33,785 nucleotides of DNA from Lysobacterales bacterium (lineage in GTDB: Bacteria > Pseudomonadota > Gammaproteobacteria > Xanthomonadales > Rhodanobacteraceae). The notes beneath the pieces are model-generated. The model worked only from the letters and a program-made list of their open reading frames with translations. It searched no databases and had not been told where the DNA came from. Made by a program: the position numbers and the translations under genes. This document shows, in pieces, positions 16,930 to 25,135 of the stretch. Position 1 is the first letter of the stretch, and each line of letters starts with the position of its first letter. Location: assembly GCA_017305055.1 (NCBI GenBank), contig JAFKMZ010000034.1, positions 1 to 33,785 of the forward strand. Direction: 5' to 3'.

Positions 16930-16947
16930 TATACCTTCCTAGGTATA
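16930..16947 (-). promoter_or_regulatory. Putative toxin-antitoxin operator
   Basis: TATACCT-N4-AGGTATA is a perfect 7-base inverted repeat directly abutting the toxin GTG start. It contains the ribosome site (AGGAAGG on the minus strand) and probably overlaps the -10 region. The likely ligand is the adjacent XRE antitoxin. Confidence 0.6.
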
Positions 16948-16984
16948 TTGGCGGCAAGAGCCACGCTGGAATTTATACGGCTGG

Positions 16985-18139
16985 TTAACGCATGCCGCGT
17001 CGAAGACGAATTTCACTCAAATCAATGACTTGTCCACAACCAGCCGCAAAATATCCTTCAGGCAAGCTCGCCAGATTCTGAACGTCGCCTGCAGACAGCC
17101 CAACTCTATCGGGGATGTTCTCCCGTAAAAACACCCCTCCTTCGACCATCATGGCGATCGCTCGTCGCAGCAGACGCGGCTGTTCTGGAACCAGCTGATC
17201 ATCCAGCGGCTCGGACTTCCCCCCGAAACGAGCAGATCGGCGCTTCCAAAGATTCAATTGCTCTCTTTCGTCGATCAACCCCAAGGCCGCAAGACGCATC
17301 TGCATCGCAGCAACGGAAGTTTTCCATCGTGGCTTGAGAGCAAGCAGCGTATCCAAGGTCGGCATGGGCGGAACCTCCGCCGAAAACGTCTCCGCGGGCA
17401 ACAAAAAAGCGCCTGCGAAGTAGTGTGCCTGGCGCTCCATTTCCTTGTGGTTTGCCTGAGCGATGTGCGGCGAGATGTGCTTATGCAGAACGACATGCCC
17501 CAGCTCATGCGCAGCATCGAATCGACTACGAAAGCCATTGGCCTTGTCAGCACTTAGGTATACAAACGGGCGACCGTTGACGGCGCACCAACTCGAAAGT
17601 CCCTCAATGCGTGCGACACCCGTCACTTCGCGCACAACGATGCCGCCAGCATTCTCGATGGCAAGCACAACATCTGGAATTGGCCCAAGCCCAAGCTTCC
17701 AGAGCTGGCGACACTCCGACGCTGCAAGTTCGATTTCTTCGTTGGTGATCTCGTTTGGGTCGAGAAAGTTTCGCTCGGGAAATGCCACGTTTGGGTATTC
17801 GACGAACTCGCCGAACTCCGCAGCCAGCTCCTTCGACCAAGCGTGGCGGGCAGACATCAGGGCGCGGGCTGACTTCAACGCCGATGCATTGCTCCGGAAC
17901 AATTGCACACTGGCATCGAACTCCGGGATGGGCCGGAGAAACCAACTAGGCTGCACATTGACTGCTCGCGCAAGATTGGCCAGCGCATCTGCCTGAGGCT
18001 CTTGCAGGCCGTTTCGCCACTTACTGATTGATCCAGTCGACACGCCAGCGATCGCAGCCAGCTGCACCTGCGAAATTCCACGCGCGTCGAGCACCTGAGT
18101 AAGGCGCTCTGGACGAAATCCATTTACACCGCGTTTCAT
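16985..18139 (-). CDS. XRE regulator fused to ImmA/IrrE-type metallopeptidase
   Basis: This 384-residue protein joins an N-terminal helix-turn-helix (residues about 12-50, RLTQVLDARGISQVQLAAIA) to an ImmA/IrrE peptidase domain whose zinc motif is HELGHVVLH (211-219), followed by a conserved ERQAHYFAGAFLLP segment. Proteins of this kind cleave or inactivate repressors and control mobile elements or stress responses. The start overlaps the stop of the upstream unknown gene by four bases, so the two are coupled. Its target is not evident. It could be the partner-sensing component of a two-gene defence or regulatory unit (inference). Confidence 0.88.
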   Translation of the reverse strand: MKRGVNGFRPERLTQVLDARGISQVQLAAIAGVSTGSISKWRNGLQEPQADALANLARAVNVQPSWFLRPIPEFDASVQLFRSNASALKSARALMSARHAWSKELAAEFGEFVEYPNVAFPERNFLDPNEITNEEIELAASECRQLWKLGLGPIPDVVLAIENAGGIVVREVTGVARIEGLSSWCAVNGRPFVYLSADKANGFRSRFDAAHELGHVVLHKHISPHIAQANHKEMERQAHYFAGAFLLPAETFSAEVPPMPTLDTLLALKPRWKTSVAAMQMRLAALGLIDEREQLNLWKRRSARFGGKSEPLDDQLVPEQPRLLRRAIAMMVEGGVFLRENIPDRVGLSAGDVQNLASLPEGYFAAGCGQVIDLSEIRLRRGMR

Positions 18140-18792
18140 GGCTGTGAGTCTTGCTGCTTCTTGACGGCTGCCTTGAGACGAACACGGGCAATATCCTGCT
18201 GTTCCGCAGGTTGTGCGTAGCGGCCAAGAAATACGTTCAACGGTTCACTGAACAACCGTTCGGAGAGAGTCGTATCCAACACAGCAATTTCGACTGACAA
18301 CGGAAGTTCAGGCTGAATGCGAACATCACTGCTGTAGACCGATACAAGAAAAACGGCGATCAGAGGCCCTTTGGATTGCTCGCCAAACAGCCTTGGTTGA
18401 ACCATGCGCTCAAGCCACTGGTTGTGACTGGCCACGTCAAGCCGACGCTTGCTACGTTTCGCGTTGTTCCACTTGCTGTGGTGAGTACAAAACCGACCGA
18501 TCCGCAACGGCCCCAGCTCACCGATGATGATGTCGTTACCACGCAGTGGGTTATGGACGACGCTGGCCATATCCAAGGCAAGAGCGAACTGCTCGTTGGA
18601 ATGGAAGTGACGCGACTGTCCAAGAACGCTGGGAAGATGGCCTTCGTGGCGCTGGGCGCTATCACGGTAAGCCCGTGCACCAGCTGCAACCAAACCTTCC
18701 TCCAACCCGTGGCAAAGAGCCTTGGGAAGATGCTTGAGCAAAGCGTCGACGATGGTCTTTTCCGCTTGAGAGGTCACAGGCAACGCTCGCAA
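18136..18792 (-). CDS. Unknown protein coupled to the ImmA/IrrE-type gene
   Basis: This 218-residue protein belongs to no family I recognise. Features are an N-terminal helix (TSQAEKTIVDALLKHLPKAL), a central NEQFALALDMASVVHNPLRG, a basic HHSKWNNAKRSKRRL segment, and LIAVFLVSVYSSDVRIQPEL near a possible buried strand. There is no signal peptide. The frame opens with a TTG at 18792 about 11 bases after a predicted transcription start; an in-frame GTG at 18777 is an alternative, and neither has a good ribosome site. The stop overlaps the start of the peptidase gene. The pair lies between a restriction-modification locus and a toxin-antitoxin operon. Confidence 0.62.
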   Translation of the reverse strand: MRALPVTSQAEKTIVDALLKHLPKALCHGLEEGLVAAGARAYRDSAQRHEGHLPSVLGQSRHFHSNEQFALALDMASVVHNPLRGNDIIIGELGPLRIGRFCTHHSKWNNAKRSKRRLDVASHNQWLERMVQPRLFGEQSKGPLIAVFLVSVYSSDVRIQPELPLSVEIAVLDTTLSERLFSEPLNVFLGRYAQPAEQQDIARVRLKAAVKKQQDSQP

Positions 18793-18809
18793 TGAATTTC
18801 GTTAAGCGG

Positions 18810-18838
18810 AAATTACACCTAATTTATTTCCCAATCAA
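18810..18838 (-). promoter_or_regulatory. Sigma70-type promoter for the unknown/ImmA gene pair
   Basis: On the minus strand TTGATT (18833-18838) and TAATTT (18810-18815) are separated by 17 bases, a good housekeeping promoter in an A+T-rich gap between hsdS and the unknown gene. The predicted start is near 18803. Confidence 0.5.
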
Positions 18839-18882
18839 GTCCTTCCACTCTCTGCCAAGTCGCGCCCGGAATTCACGACCGA

Positions 18883-20025
18883 TCAGGCCGTGAACAGGCG
18901 TTCGAGGGTGGCGGGGAGCAGCACGGCGTTAGCAGCACGGATGGCGGCGTGACGAGCCTTAAGCGCTTGTACGTGGGCCTGCAGGGCAACGAAGGCTTGC
19001 TGGGCCACCAGCGAAGGCACGGGCACGTCAACTTTGGCGAGCTTCTCCACCCCTAGGGTGCGGTTGCGACCGGCACCACCAGGCGACGCTTCGCGCACCT
19101 TCTCCAAGCCATCGGAACCCAACAAGTAGTAGCGCAGGAACTCGGCAAACATTGCCCCTGGGTCGACGACGCAAGTCATGAAGCGATGCGACCCGAAACG
19201 CCCGTTGTCATCGCTCTTGGCGATCGCGATGGCACCCTCCCACGCGAACACATTGGAGAATAGTAAGTCACCTGCCTGGATGCGGAACAAGCGTTTGGTG
19301 CCGAGTTCCATGCCGGATACCGCCGGTTTGTGGAAGGTGCCTTTACCGAACGAACGGATTCCCAGTTCTGGATAGCTGGCCTCTGGATCAATGGTCACTT
19401 CGCGACGCACCAGCGGAGCGACTTCGGCCATCGGACGGTACGGCGCGTCAGCGATAGCATCACGAAAATGCAGGGCCAGAAGACGGTCGGCATCGGCTTC
19501 GATGACGTCGAGATGTTCGATCAGTTGCCGGGTTTTGTCGGCTAGCGCGTCGAGGTGGGCGACGATGGCTTGCTGTTCGGCCAGCGGCGGGAGCGGGATT
19601 TCCTGCGCAAGGAAACGATCCTCCTTGATACGCACCCGATTCGTTGTGCCTTCACTCGCTGCCTTGCAGAGCTCAACGAAGGTCGCCGAGCGCACAAGCC
19701 AGCCCATGTACGCTGGATCGCAGCGTTTCAGGTCGCTGAATGTGAAGGAAGGAAAGTCGTTGCTGACAATGGCTCCATCCAGCTCTGGCGGAACCATTCC
19801 TATCGCGCCATTGCGCGCGTCGATCTTCGACAAGATGAGCTGGCTCGCGCGCACAAAGCGCCGCGTTGTCGTCACATCACTGCCACGAACCTTTCCACGG
19901 CTGACGACACCTTTGCCCCACAGCCTGATCGTGACTTCGTGGTACTCGCCGTCGGCCGTGAGCACGGTCGGCTCTTCGGCCCGCGCAAGCAACTCACCAA
20001 GCGCGACGTACGACGATTGCCTCAC
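18883..20025 (-). CDS. hsdS: Type I restriction-modification specificity subunit
   Basis: This 380-residue DNA-recognition subunit sets the target sequence of the HsdM2S methyltransferase. Two target-recognition domains are each followed by a conserved helical spacer: the central one is IPLPPLAEQQAIVAHLDALA (143-162 and on), and the C-terminal one is VPVPSLVAQQAFVALQAHVQ (336-380). It begins with GTG, overlapping the hsdM stop as GTGA, so the two are coupled. The size is near the usual 400 or so residues and no frame break is seen, so specificity should be functional. The recognised bipartite site cannot be read from sequence. Confidence 0.93.
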   Translation of the reverse strand: MRQSSYVALGELLARAEEPTVLTADGEYHEVTIRLWGKGVVSRGKVRGSDVTTTRRFVRASQLILSKIDARNGAIGMVPPELDGAIVSNDFPSFTFSDLKRCDPAYMGWLVRSATFVELCKAASEGTTNRVRIKEDRFLAQEIPLPPLAEQQAIVAHLDALADKTRQLIEHLDVIEADADRLLALHFRDAIADAPYRPMAEVAPLVRREVTIDPEASYPELGIRSFGKGTFHKPAVSGMELGTKRLFRIQAGDLLFSNVFAWEGAIAIAKSDDNGRFGSHRFMTCVVDPGAMFAEFLRYYLLGSDGLEKVREASPGGAGRNRTLGVEKLAKVDVPVPSLVAQQAFVALQAHVQALKARHAAIRAANAVLLPATLERLFTA

Positions 20026-21575
20026 GCCGCCACCTCGCCGACAAGTTTCTCGATCTCTCCCAGTAGCCGCTGCACTTCAGCCTCGTGGCTGCGCATGCTG
20101 GCGATCAGATCCTTCGGGTGAGCATGCTCCAGGTTCTGCTTTGCATTGGGATTCTTCAGATCGAGGTTGTAACCGCGCTCAACGACCTCGGCGGCAGTGA
20201 CCTTCCACGCCTGCGGGCCTTCCTCGCGGTCATTCCACCAAGCAAGGCATTCGGCAAACTCCTCGTACTGCAGCGGCGCGGTCTTGGAATATTTCTTGCG
20301 ACCCACCGGCAGCGGCAGTTCGTAGAACCAGATGTCGCCGGTGCTGCCGTTGCGGTCGAAGAACAGCAGGTTGGCGGGGATGTCAGTGTACGGCGCGAAC
20401 ACGCCTTGCGGCAGGCGCACGACGGTGTGCAAGTTGAAGTCATTGAGCAATTGCTGCTTGATCAGCGCGGCCACGCCGTCACCGAACAACGTGCCGTTGG
20501 GCACCACCACGGCGGCACGGCCGCCTTTGTCGGCACCGAAGCCGACCATCCGCAGTTTGCGCATGATGTACTGCAGGAACAGTAGTGCGGTTTCGGACGT
20601 CTGCATGGTCGGCGGGAAGTTGGCCTTGATGCCAGCCTCCTCCTCGCCGCCGAACGGCGGGTTGGTAAGGATCACGTCCACGCGCTGATCGTGCCCGATC
20701 TCGGTGAGACGGTGCTGCAAGGTATTGCCGTAGGTGATCTGCGGCGCTTCCAGCCCGTGTAGCAGCAGGTTCATCTGCACCAGCATGTAGGGCAGCGGCT
20801 TGGCCTCCTGACCGAACAGCGTGTCCTGCTGCAACTGCCTACGCTGGACCGGGGCTTTCACCTGCCGTGCAAGATAGTCATAGGCTTCGACCAGAAACCC
20901 TCCAGTGCCGCAGGCAGGATCGAGCACGGTTTCGCCGAGCTGCGGCGAGGTGACCTCGACCATGAAACGCACGACCGGGCGAGGCGTATAAAACTCGCCG
21001 CTGTCGCCCGAGGCGTCACGCATTTCGCGCAGCATTGACTCGTACAGATGCGAGAGGGTATGCACCTCCTCGCTGCTGGTGAAATGGATGGCATTGATCT
21101 TATTCAGGATGTCGCGCAGCAGGTAGCCGCTGACCATGCGGTTCTGCACGCCCTTGAACACGTTGGCGATGACGCTGCGCTGGCCGTTATGATCGTCACG
21201 CTCGGCCTGCGCGCGTAGGTAGGCAAACAGTCCGGGGCCGCGCTGGCCATCCGGGCGCATAGCCTCGTCCTGATTGAGGAAGGCCAGTAGCTCGTCGCCG
21301 TTGATGCCATCAGGCTGCGCGGCCCAATCACGCCAGCGATAGGGGAAGTCGATGATCGAATGATACGGCGTACCGTCGAGCTCAGCTTCCTCTTCGTGGC
21401 GGCGTTCGAGGTCGTCGAGGAACTTGAGAAACATCACCCAGGTGAGCAACGGCAGGCGGTCGGCGTCGCCATTGAGGCCTTTGTCCTTGCGCAGGATCTG
21501 ACGCGCAGATTTGATCAGGGCCGACAACTGCTGGGCGGTTGTCTGTTTGGGTTTCGCTTGTTTGGTACGGGACAT
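20022..21575 (-). CDS. hsdM: Type I restriction-modification DNA adenine methyltransferase
   Basis: This 517-residue N6-adenine methyltransferase has an N-terminal HsdM helical domain (LPLLTWVMFLKFLDDLERRH). The SAM-binding motif is DPACGTGGF (219-227) and the catalytic motif NPPFG is at 305-309. The characteristic GEFYTPRPVVRFMVEVTSP precedes the SAM motif. It appears complete and starts at an ATG 15 bases after the end of the hsdR frame. With hsdR broken, HsdM and HsdS should still form a methyltransferase that marks DNA without restricting it. Confidence 0.95.
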   Translation of the reverse strand: MSRTKQAKPKQTTAQQLSALIKSARQILRKDKGLNGDADRLPLLTWVMFLKFLDDLERRHEEEAELDGTPYHSIIDFPYRWRDWAAQPDGINGDELLAFLNQDEAMRPDGQRGPGLFAYLRAQAERDDHNGQRSVIANVFKGVQNRMVSGYLLRDILNKINAIHFTSSEEVHTLSHLYESMLREMRDASGDSGEFYTPRPVVRFMVEVTSPQLGETVLDPACGTGGFLVEAYDYLARQVKAPVQRRQLQQDTLFGQEAKPLPYMLVQMNLLLHGLEAPQITYGNTLQHRLTEIGHDQRVDVILTNPPFGGEEEAGIKANFPPTMQTSETALLFLQYIMRKLRMVGFGADKGGRAAVVVPNGTLFGDGVAALIKQQLLNDFNLHTVVRLPQGVFAPYTDIPANLLFFDRNGSTGDIWFYELPLPVGRKKYSKTAPLQYEEFAECLAWWNDREEGPQAWKVTAAEVVERGYNLDLKNPNAKQNLEHAHPKDLIASMRSHEAEVQRLLGEIEKLVGEVAA

Positions 21576-21590
21576 TGAGGCTCGTTCGAA

Positions 21591-23993
21591 TTATTGGTAG
21601 AGCGCCGTCTGCAGCTGGATGATGGCGTCGCGCATGACGGGCACGCTGCCGAAGTGACGGTTGGCAATTTCGGAAGGACTGCCAAAGCGGTCGAAGGGCT
21701 GAACCTTCAACAGCTCGGACAGATGACTGAACTGGATGATGCCGCGCTCGACGTAGCGCTCCAGCAGCAGGTCGAGAATTTCCCGTGCCGTATCGCCGTG
21801 CCGCTCGAACTGGTCATGTGTACGCTTGCGTGCCTGTTCGGCCCGCTGGCGTCGGGTAAGCAACGGGGCATTCCAGGCCAGGTGGCACAACAGATCGAAT
21901 GGATCGGCGTCAGTCTGCCCGCTGGCGGAAGCCAGCTCGTCGAAACTGATCTGACGCTCTGCCAACTCGTGCAACACCTCGGCACGGGTATCCGGCTTGG
22001 CCCACGCGGCTTGTAGTTCGGCGCGATTGGGATACAGAGAACGCACCGTACGCGCCGAATACTCGGTGTAGCGCACTACCTGAAGCTTCTTGCCGGCTGC
22101 ATCAAGGTCGTAGACCAGATGCCCGATGATCTCGACGGTGCCGCCATCGACATAGAACTTGCGCGGCTCGTCGGACCCCTCGCTGGTGATCTCGGCATCC
22201 AGCATGCCCGGCTCAATCGTGACATCGTGCTCGGGCGTTTCGTCTTGCTCGGAAACAGCCTCTTGCGCTCGTACCTCGCCCTGCTCGTCGATGGTGATCT
22301 GCTCGATGTGGGCAGGCTCGCCATCAAAGTCCGGGTCGGCGAAATGCTGGGTCGCCGTACCGGTGAAGTCGATGATGTTGAAGAACTCCTTGCCGTAGTC
22401 CACGCGCAGCCGCGTACCTCGGCCGATGATCTGCTTAAACTCCGAACGCGAACCCACCACGCGCGCCAACACCACGTTCTTTACCGTCTCCGCATCGACA
22501 CCGGTCGTCAACATTTGTGAGGTGGTGAGGATGGTCGGCGTAGGTTCGTCGATGTCCTGAAAATCGGCTAGGTGCCCCAGGCCGATAGCTCCTTCATCGG
22601 ACGTGACGCGGCAAACGTAGTTCGGATAGAGCTTCACCAGGTCGCTGTTGAAGTTGATGAGCTCCTCGCGCATCTCTGCGGCATGCTCCTGGTCGACACA
22701 GAACACGATCGTTTTGGCGAAGCGGTCAGAACCTTTGAGAAAGTCCGTCAGGTGCCGCGCGATCGCCCTGGTGCGGGCGCGCAAGGCCACTGCCCGCTCG
22801 AAGTCCTTGGTTTGGTACTCGTCATCCGGGATCGGGCGACCGTAACGATCCAACTCATCCCGATTGGGACGCCAGCCGGCCGCATCGGCCGTCGTGATGA
22901 CACGATGCACGCGGTAAGGGGCAAGGAAGCCGTCCTCGATGCCTTGGCGCAAGCTTTACGTGTAGACCGGATTGCCGAAATACTCGTAGCTGTCGCGCGA
23001 CTCGTCGCGCAACGGCGTGGCGGTCATCCCGAGTTGCACGGCAGGCATGAAATAATCGAGCACGCGACGCCAGTTGCTGTCATCGCGCGCAGAACCGCGA
23101 TGACACTCGTCGATGACGATGAGGTCGAAAAAATCCGGACGGTACTGGCGGAACAGGTCATCGTCGCTGCCATTGGCCAGCGATTGGTAGATACCAAAAT
23201 ACATATCGCGCGCCTGACTGGGGTCGGCTCCGCTGATCTTGTGGCGCGCGTCGCCAAACGTTGCAAACATCTTGTCCTTGGGATCATCGACGAGGATGTT
23301 GCGATCGGCGAGGAAGAGGATCTTCGGACGTCGGTATTCGCCGTTGCGATTCCAGCGACTGTTCCACAGCTTCCAGCAGATCTGGAACGCCACGCAGGTC
23401 TTGCCAGTACCAGTGGCCAGGGTGAGCAACACGCGCGGCTGGCCCAACAGGATCGCCTCAATCACGCGATTGATGGCGATGTCCTGGTAGTAACGCGGGA
23501 TCTTGCCGGAAGCAAGGTTGTACGGTTCCAGCCAATGCTTGGCGACCGGCTCCGGTAGGTGCGTGCCCTGACTGAGCCGGTGCCACAGCTCGTCAGGACT
23601 CGGATAGCGATCAACCTCACGCTCAGTGCCAGCCGTGTAGTCGATCTCGATGATGCGTCGACCATTAGTGGCATAGGCGAAACGCAGCCCCAGCATCTCG
23701 GCGTACTCACGCGCCTGCTGGACGCCATTCTCGGCCGGCAAGCCGATTTCCTTGGCTTCGACGACAGCAATCGGGAAGTCCCGGCGCAGATACAGGACGT
23801 AGTCCGCTCGCCGCTGCTTCCCGCGACGAGGCTTGCCGCCGACCAACACGATGCGCCCGGAAGTGATGGCGTGCTGCTCGCCAATGGCGTGCGGGGACGC
23901 ACCCCAGCCCGCCCGCTGCAGGCCCGGAGTCACGTACTCACGGCAGGTATCTGCCTCGGTCAGTACCGGATTCGGTTTTTCTTCCACGCTCAT
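21591..23993 (-). pseudogene. hsdR: Type I restriction endonuclease subunit broken by an in-frame stop
   Basis: The frame encodes a full-size HsdR (about 800 codons) interrupted only by a TAA at 22956-22958. Both sides are in the same frame and join as NPVYT-stop-SLRQGIEDGFLAPY. The family normally has Tyr here (YTYSLxQGI), so one TAC-to-TAA or TAT-to-TAA change explains it. The N-terminal part holds the nuclease motif (Asp64, Glu79-x-Lys81), Walker A ATGTGKT and DECH. The C-terminal part holds the second helicase lobe, including QIIGRGTRL. The 5' product would lack that lobe. Restart at the TTG just after the stop is possible but lacks an obvious ribosome site. The start used is ATG 23993, with GTG at 24005 as an alternative. 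Confidence 0.9.
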
Positions 23994-24125
23994 CGCTTCG
24001 CCCACACCAAGACTTGTTTTCGTGCAAATCCTGGGCGAACGCCCCCTTGCAATGCGGGAACTCTGTCACGGGGGTCGCGGGATCGCAACTTGACGGGCGC
24101 GGCAGCCCTCAGCGAAGCGAAGCAC

Positions 24126-24149
24126 CATCACATGCCAGCGCATGTGATG
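24126..24149. repeat. Perfect 10-bp inverted repeat with 4-base loop
   Basis: CATCACATGC-CAGC-GCATGTGATG lies about 130 bases upstream of hsdR. It has no T-run. It could be a regulator-binding site for the restriction operon or a nicking-region hairpin. Confidence 0.6.
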
Positions 24150-24302
24150 AATACCGGCGACAGCCTATCCTGCACTAGCTCAAACCACGCTCCGTTTTTT
24201 GAGATTCTCAAATTCCCCCCCCTGCCCCGCGCGGTTGGTGTGATGGTTGGCAACCCTCATCAGCCGTGGCCAACACCTGACGCGGGAGTTCTTCAGCGCA
24301 TT

Positions 24303-24330
24303 TTCAAAGGCTTCAGCGGTGGCCTTTGAA
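24303..24330. repeat. Perfect 9-bp inverted repeat with 10-base loop
   Basis: TTCAAAGGC and GCCTTTGAA are separated by ten bases in the non-coding region. The function is unknown; candidates are a hairpin of oriT or a protein-binding site. Confidence 0.55.
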
Positions 24331-24497
24331 CTACTTCATCCCGCATGTGGCTGAGCCGGTGGGGCTCGTGGGCAACGGCCGACCGCTGGGCAGGCGGTGG
24401 GCGACCTGTCGTCCACGGGCTGTCCAGCGGGAGCCGCGCAGCGGCTAGGACGGTATCCGGCAGCGCCGGATTGTCCACAGATCCACGGGCGTGCTTC

Positions 24498-24520
24498 GGG
24501 CTGCATGTTGCGTGCAGCCC
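24498..24520 (-). terminator. Hairpin downstream of the mobilization operon
   Basis: GGGCTGCA and TGCAGCCC (7-base loop) lie about 18 bases after the last stop codon of the minus-strand operon. No T-run follows on that strand, so it may be a weak terminator or a messenger-stabilising hairpin. Confidence 0.4.
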
Positions 24521-24537
24521 CGTACCGCGATCCCTTT

Positions 24538-24897
24538 TTAAGGGGATGGGGAGTCGGTATGCGATCCGACCACCAGGCCAAGCTCCTGGAATTCGCGCGC
24601 CACCTCGGCCCGGATAGCAGCCACCCGTGCAGGCATATCGCGCTCCCAGGCTTCCGACCTCGCCTTGCTGGCTTCAGACTCGGCCTTGCTACGTTCAAGC
24701 CGCTCGCGCAATTTGGCAATCTCGCGGACGAAGGCGCGCATTTCGTCCGGATCGGTTCCCTCAAGCTCCAAGCGAGTTCGCACCCATTCGGAAAGCGACA
24801 ATCCGGCTCGCTTCGCCTGCACGCTTAGCGCCTGCTTCAGTGCAGGAGACACCTGAACTGATAGGCGTTCCACGGGTTCGCTCGCCATCGTCGTCAC
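24538..24897 (-). CDS. Ribbon-helix-helix-like protein with coiled coil
   Basis: This small protein (119 residues from the GTG at 24897) has an N-terminal ribbon-helix-helix pattern (EPVERLSVQVSPALKQALSV followed by AGLSLSEWVRTRLELEG). A long charged coiled coil comes next (REIAKLRERLERSKAESEAS...), with a short Pro/Ser tail. Such proteins are common on plasmids and islands as DNA-binding accessory factors; the exact role is unknown. The GTG overlaps the previous stop as GTGA; an ATG three codons later (24888) is an alternative. It is the last gene of the operon. Confidence 0.72.
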   Translation of the reverse strand: MTTMASEPVERLSVQVSPALKQALSVQAKRAGLSLSEWVRTRLELEGTDPDEMRAFVREIAKLRERLERSKAESEASKARSEAWERDMPARVAAIRAEVAREFQELGLVVGSHTDSPSP

Positions 24898-25088
24898 CCG
24901 CCGAGCGTTGACCGCTGGCGTTCCAATGCTTGGGCAATATGGAGGGCCACAGCCTGGTCGTGCGTCAGCTCGCCCCGGATGACTCGCTCCTGGACTGCCA
25001 ACGCAGAAGGCGAAGGCTGCCAGCCCTCCAGCCCAACGATTGCGTTAGCTTGGCGGAAAGCTTCACGCCGCTGTTCCTGCTCATTCAT
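24894..25088 (-). CDS. VbhA-like antitoxin without a Fic partner
   Basis: This 64-residue protein resembles the antitoxin domain of VbhA, the small inhibitor of the Fic-domain AMP-transferase toxin VbhT. The matching parts are RQANAIVGLEGWQPSPSALA and the following VQERVIRGELTHDQAVALHI. In the inhibitory motif (S/T)xxxE(G/N) the Glu and Gly are present (LEG), but the first position is Ile rather than Ser/Thr. No fic gene lies in the window. The ribosome site GGGAGGAGG is strong. It sits after the virB6-like gene in the transfer operon, a common place for VbhA-like genes on mobile DNA. Confidence 0.7.
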   Translation of the reverse strand: MNEQEQRREAFRQANAIVGLEGWQPSPSALAVQERVIRGELTHDQAVALHIAQALERQRSTLGG

Positions 25089-25135
25089 GCTTCCTCCTCC
25101 CTAGCTGCACAGTGACAGTGCAGGTGACGATGCCG

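Larger units (their letters stand above)
24006..24537. other. Non-coding region with several inverted repeats (candidate oriT/origin)
   Basis: No convincing gene is seen in these 532 bases between hsdR and the end of the mobilization operon. They hold three strong inverted repeats (annotated separately), and a DnaA-box-like TTGTCCACA at 24471-24479, one mismatch from TTATCCACA. The region must include the hsdRMS promoter and the end of the mobilization transcript. A transfer or replication origin is possible but not shown. Confidence 0.5.

Noticed and set aside
21591-22952. A separate helicase gene starting at the TTG after the hsdR stop
   Set aside because: The frame and sequence continue HsdR exactly, with a single stop codon between; it is better described as one broken gene.
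24336-24764. Open frames on both strands within the 24006-24537 region and the end of the mobilization operon
   Set aside because: They have no ribosome sites, no recognisable domains and unusual Pro/Arg/Ser composition; the region looks non-coding.
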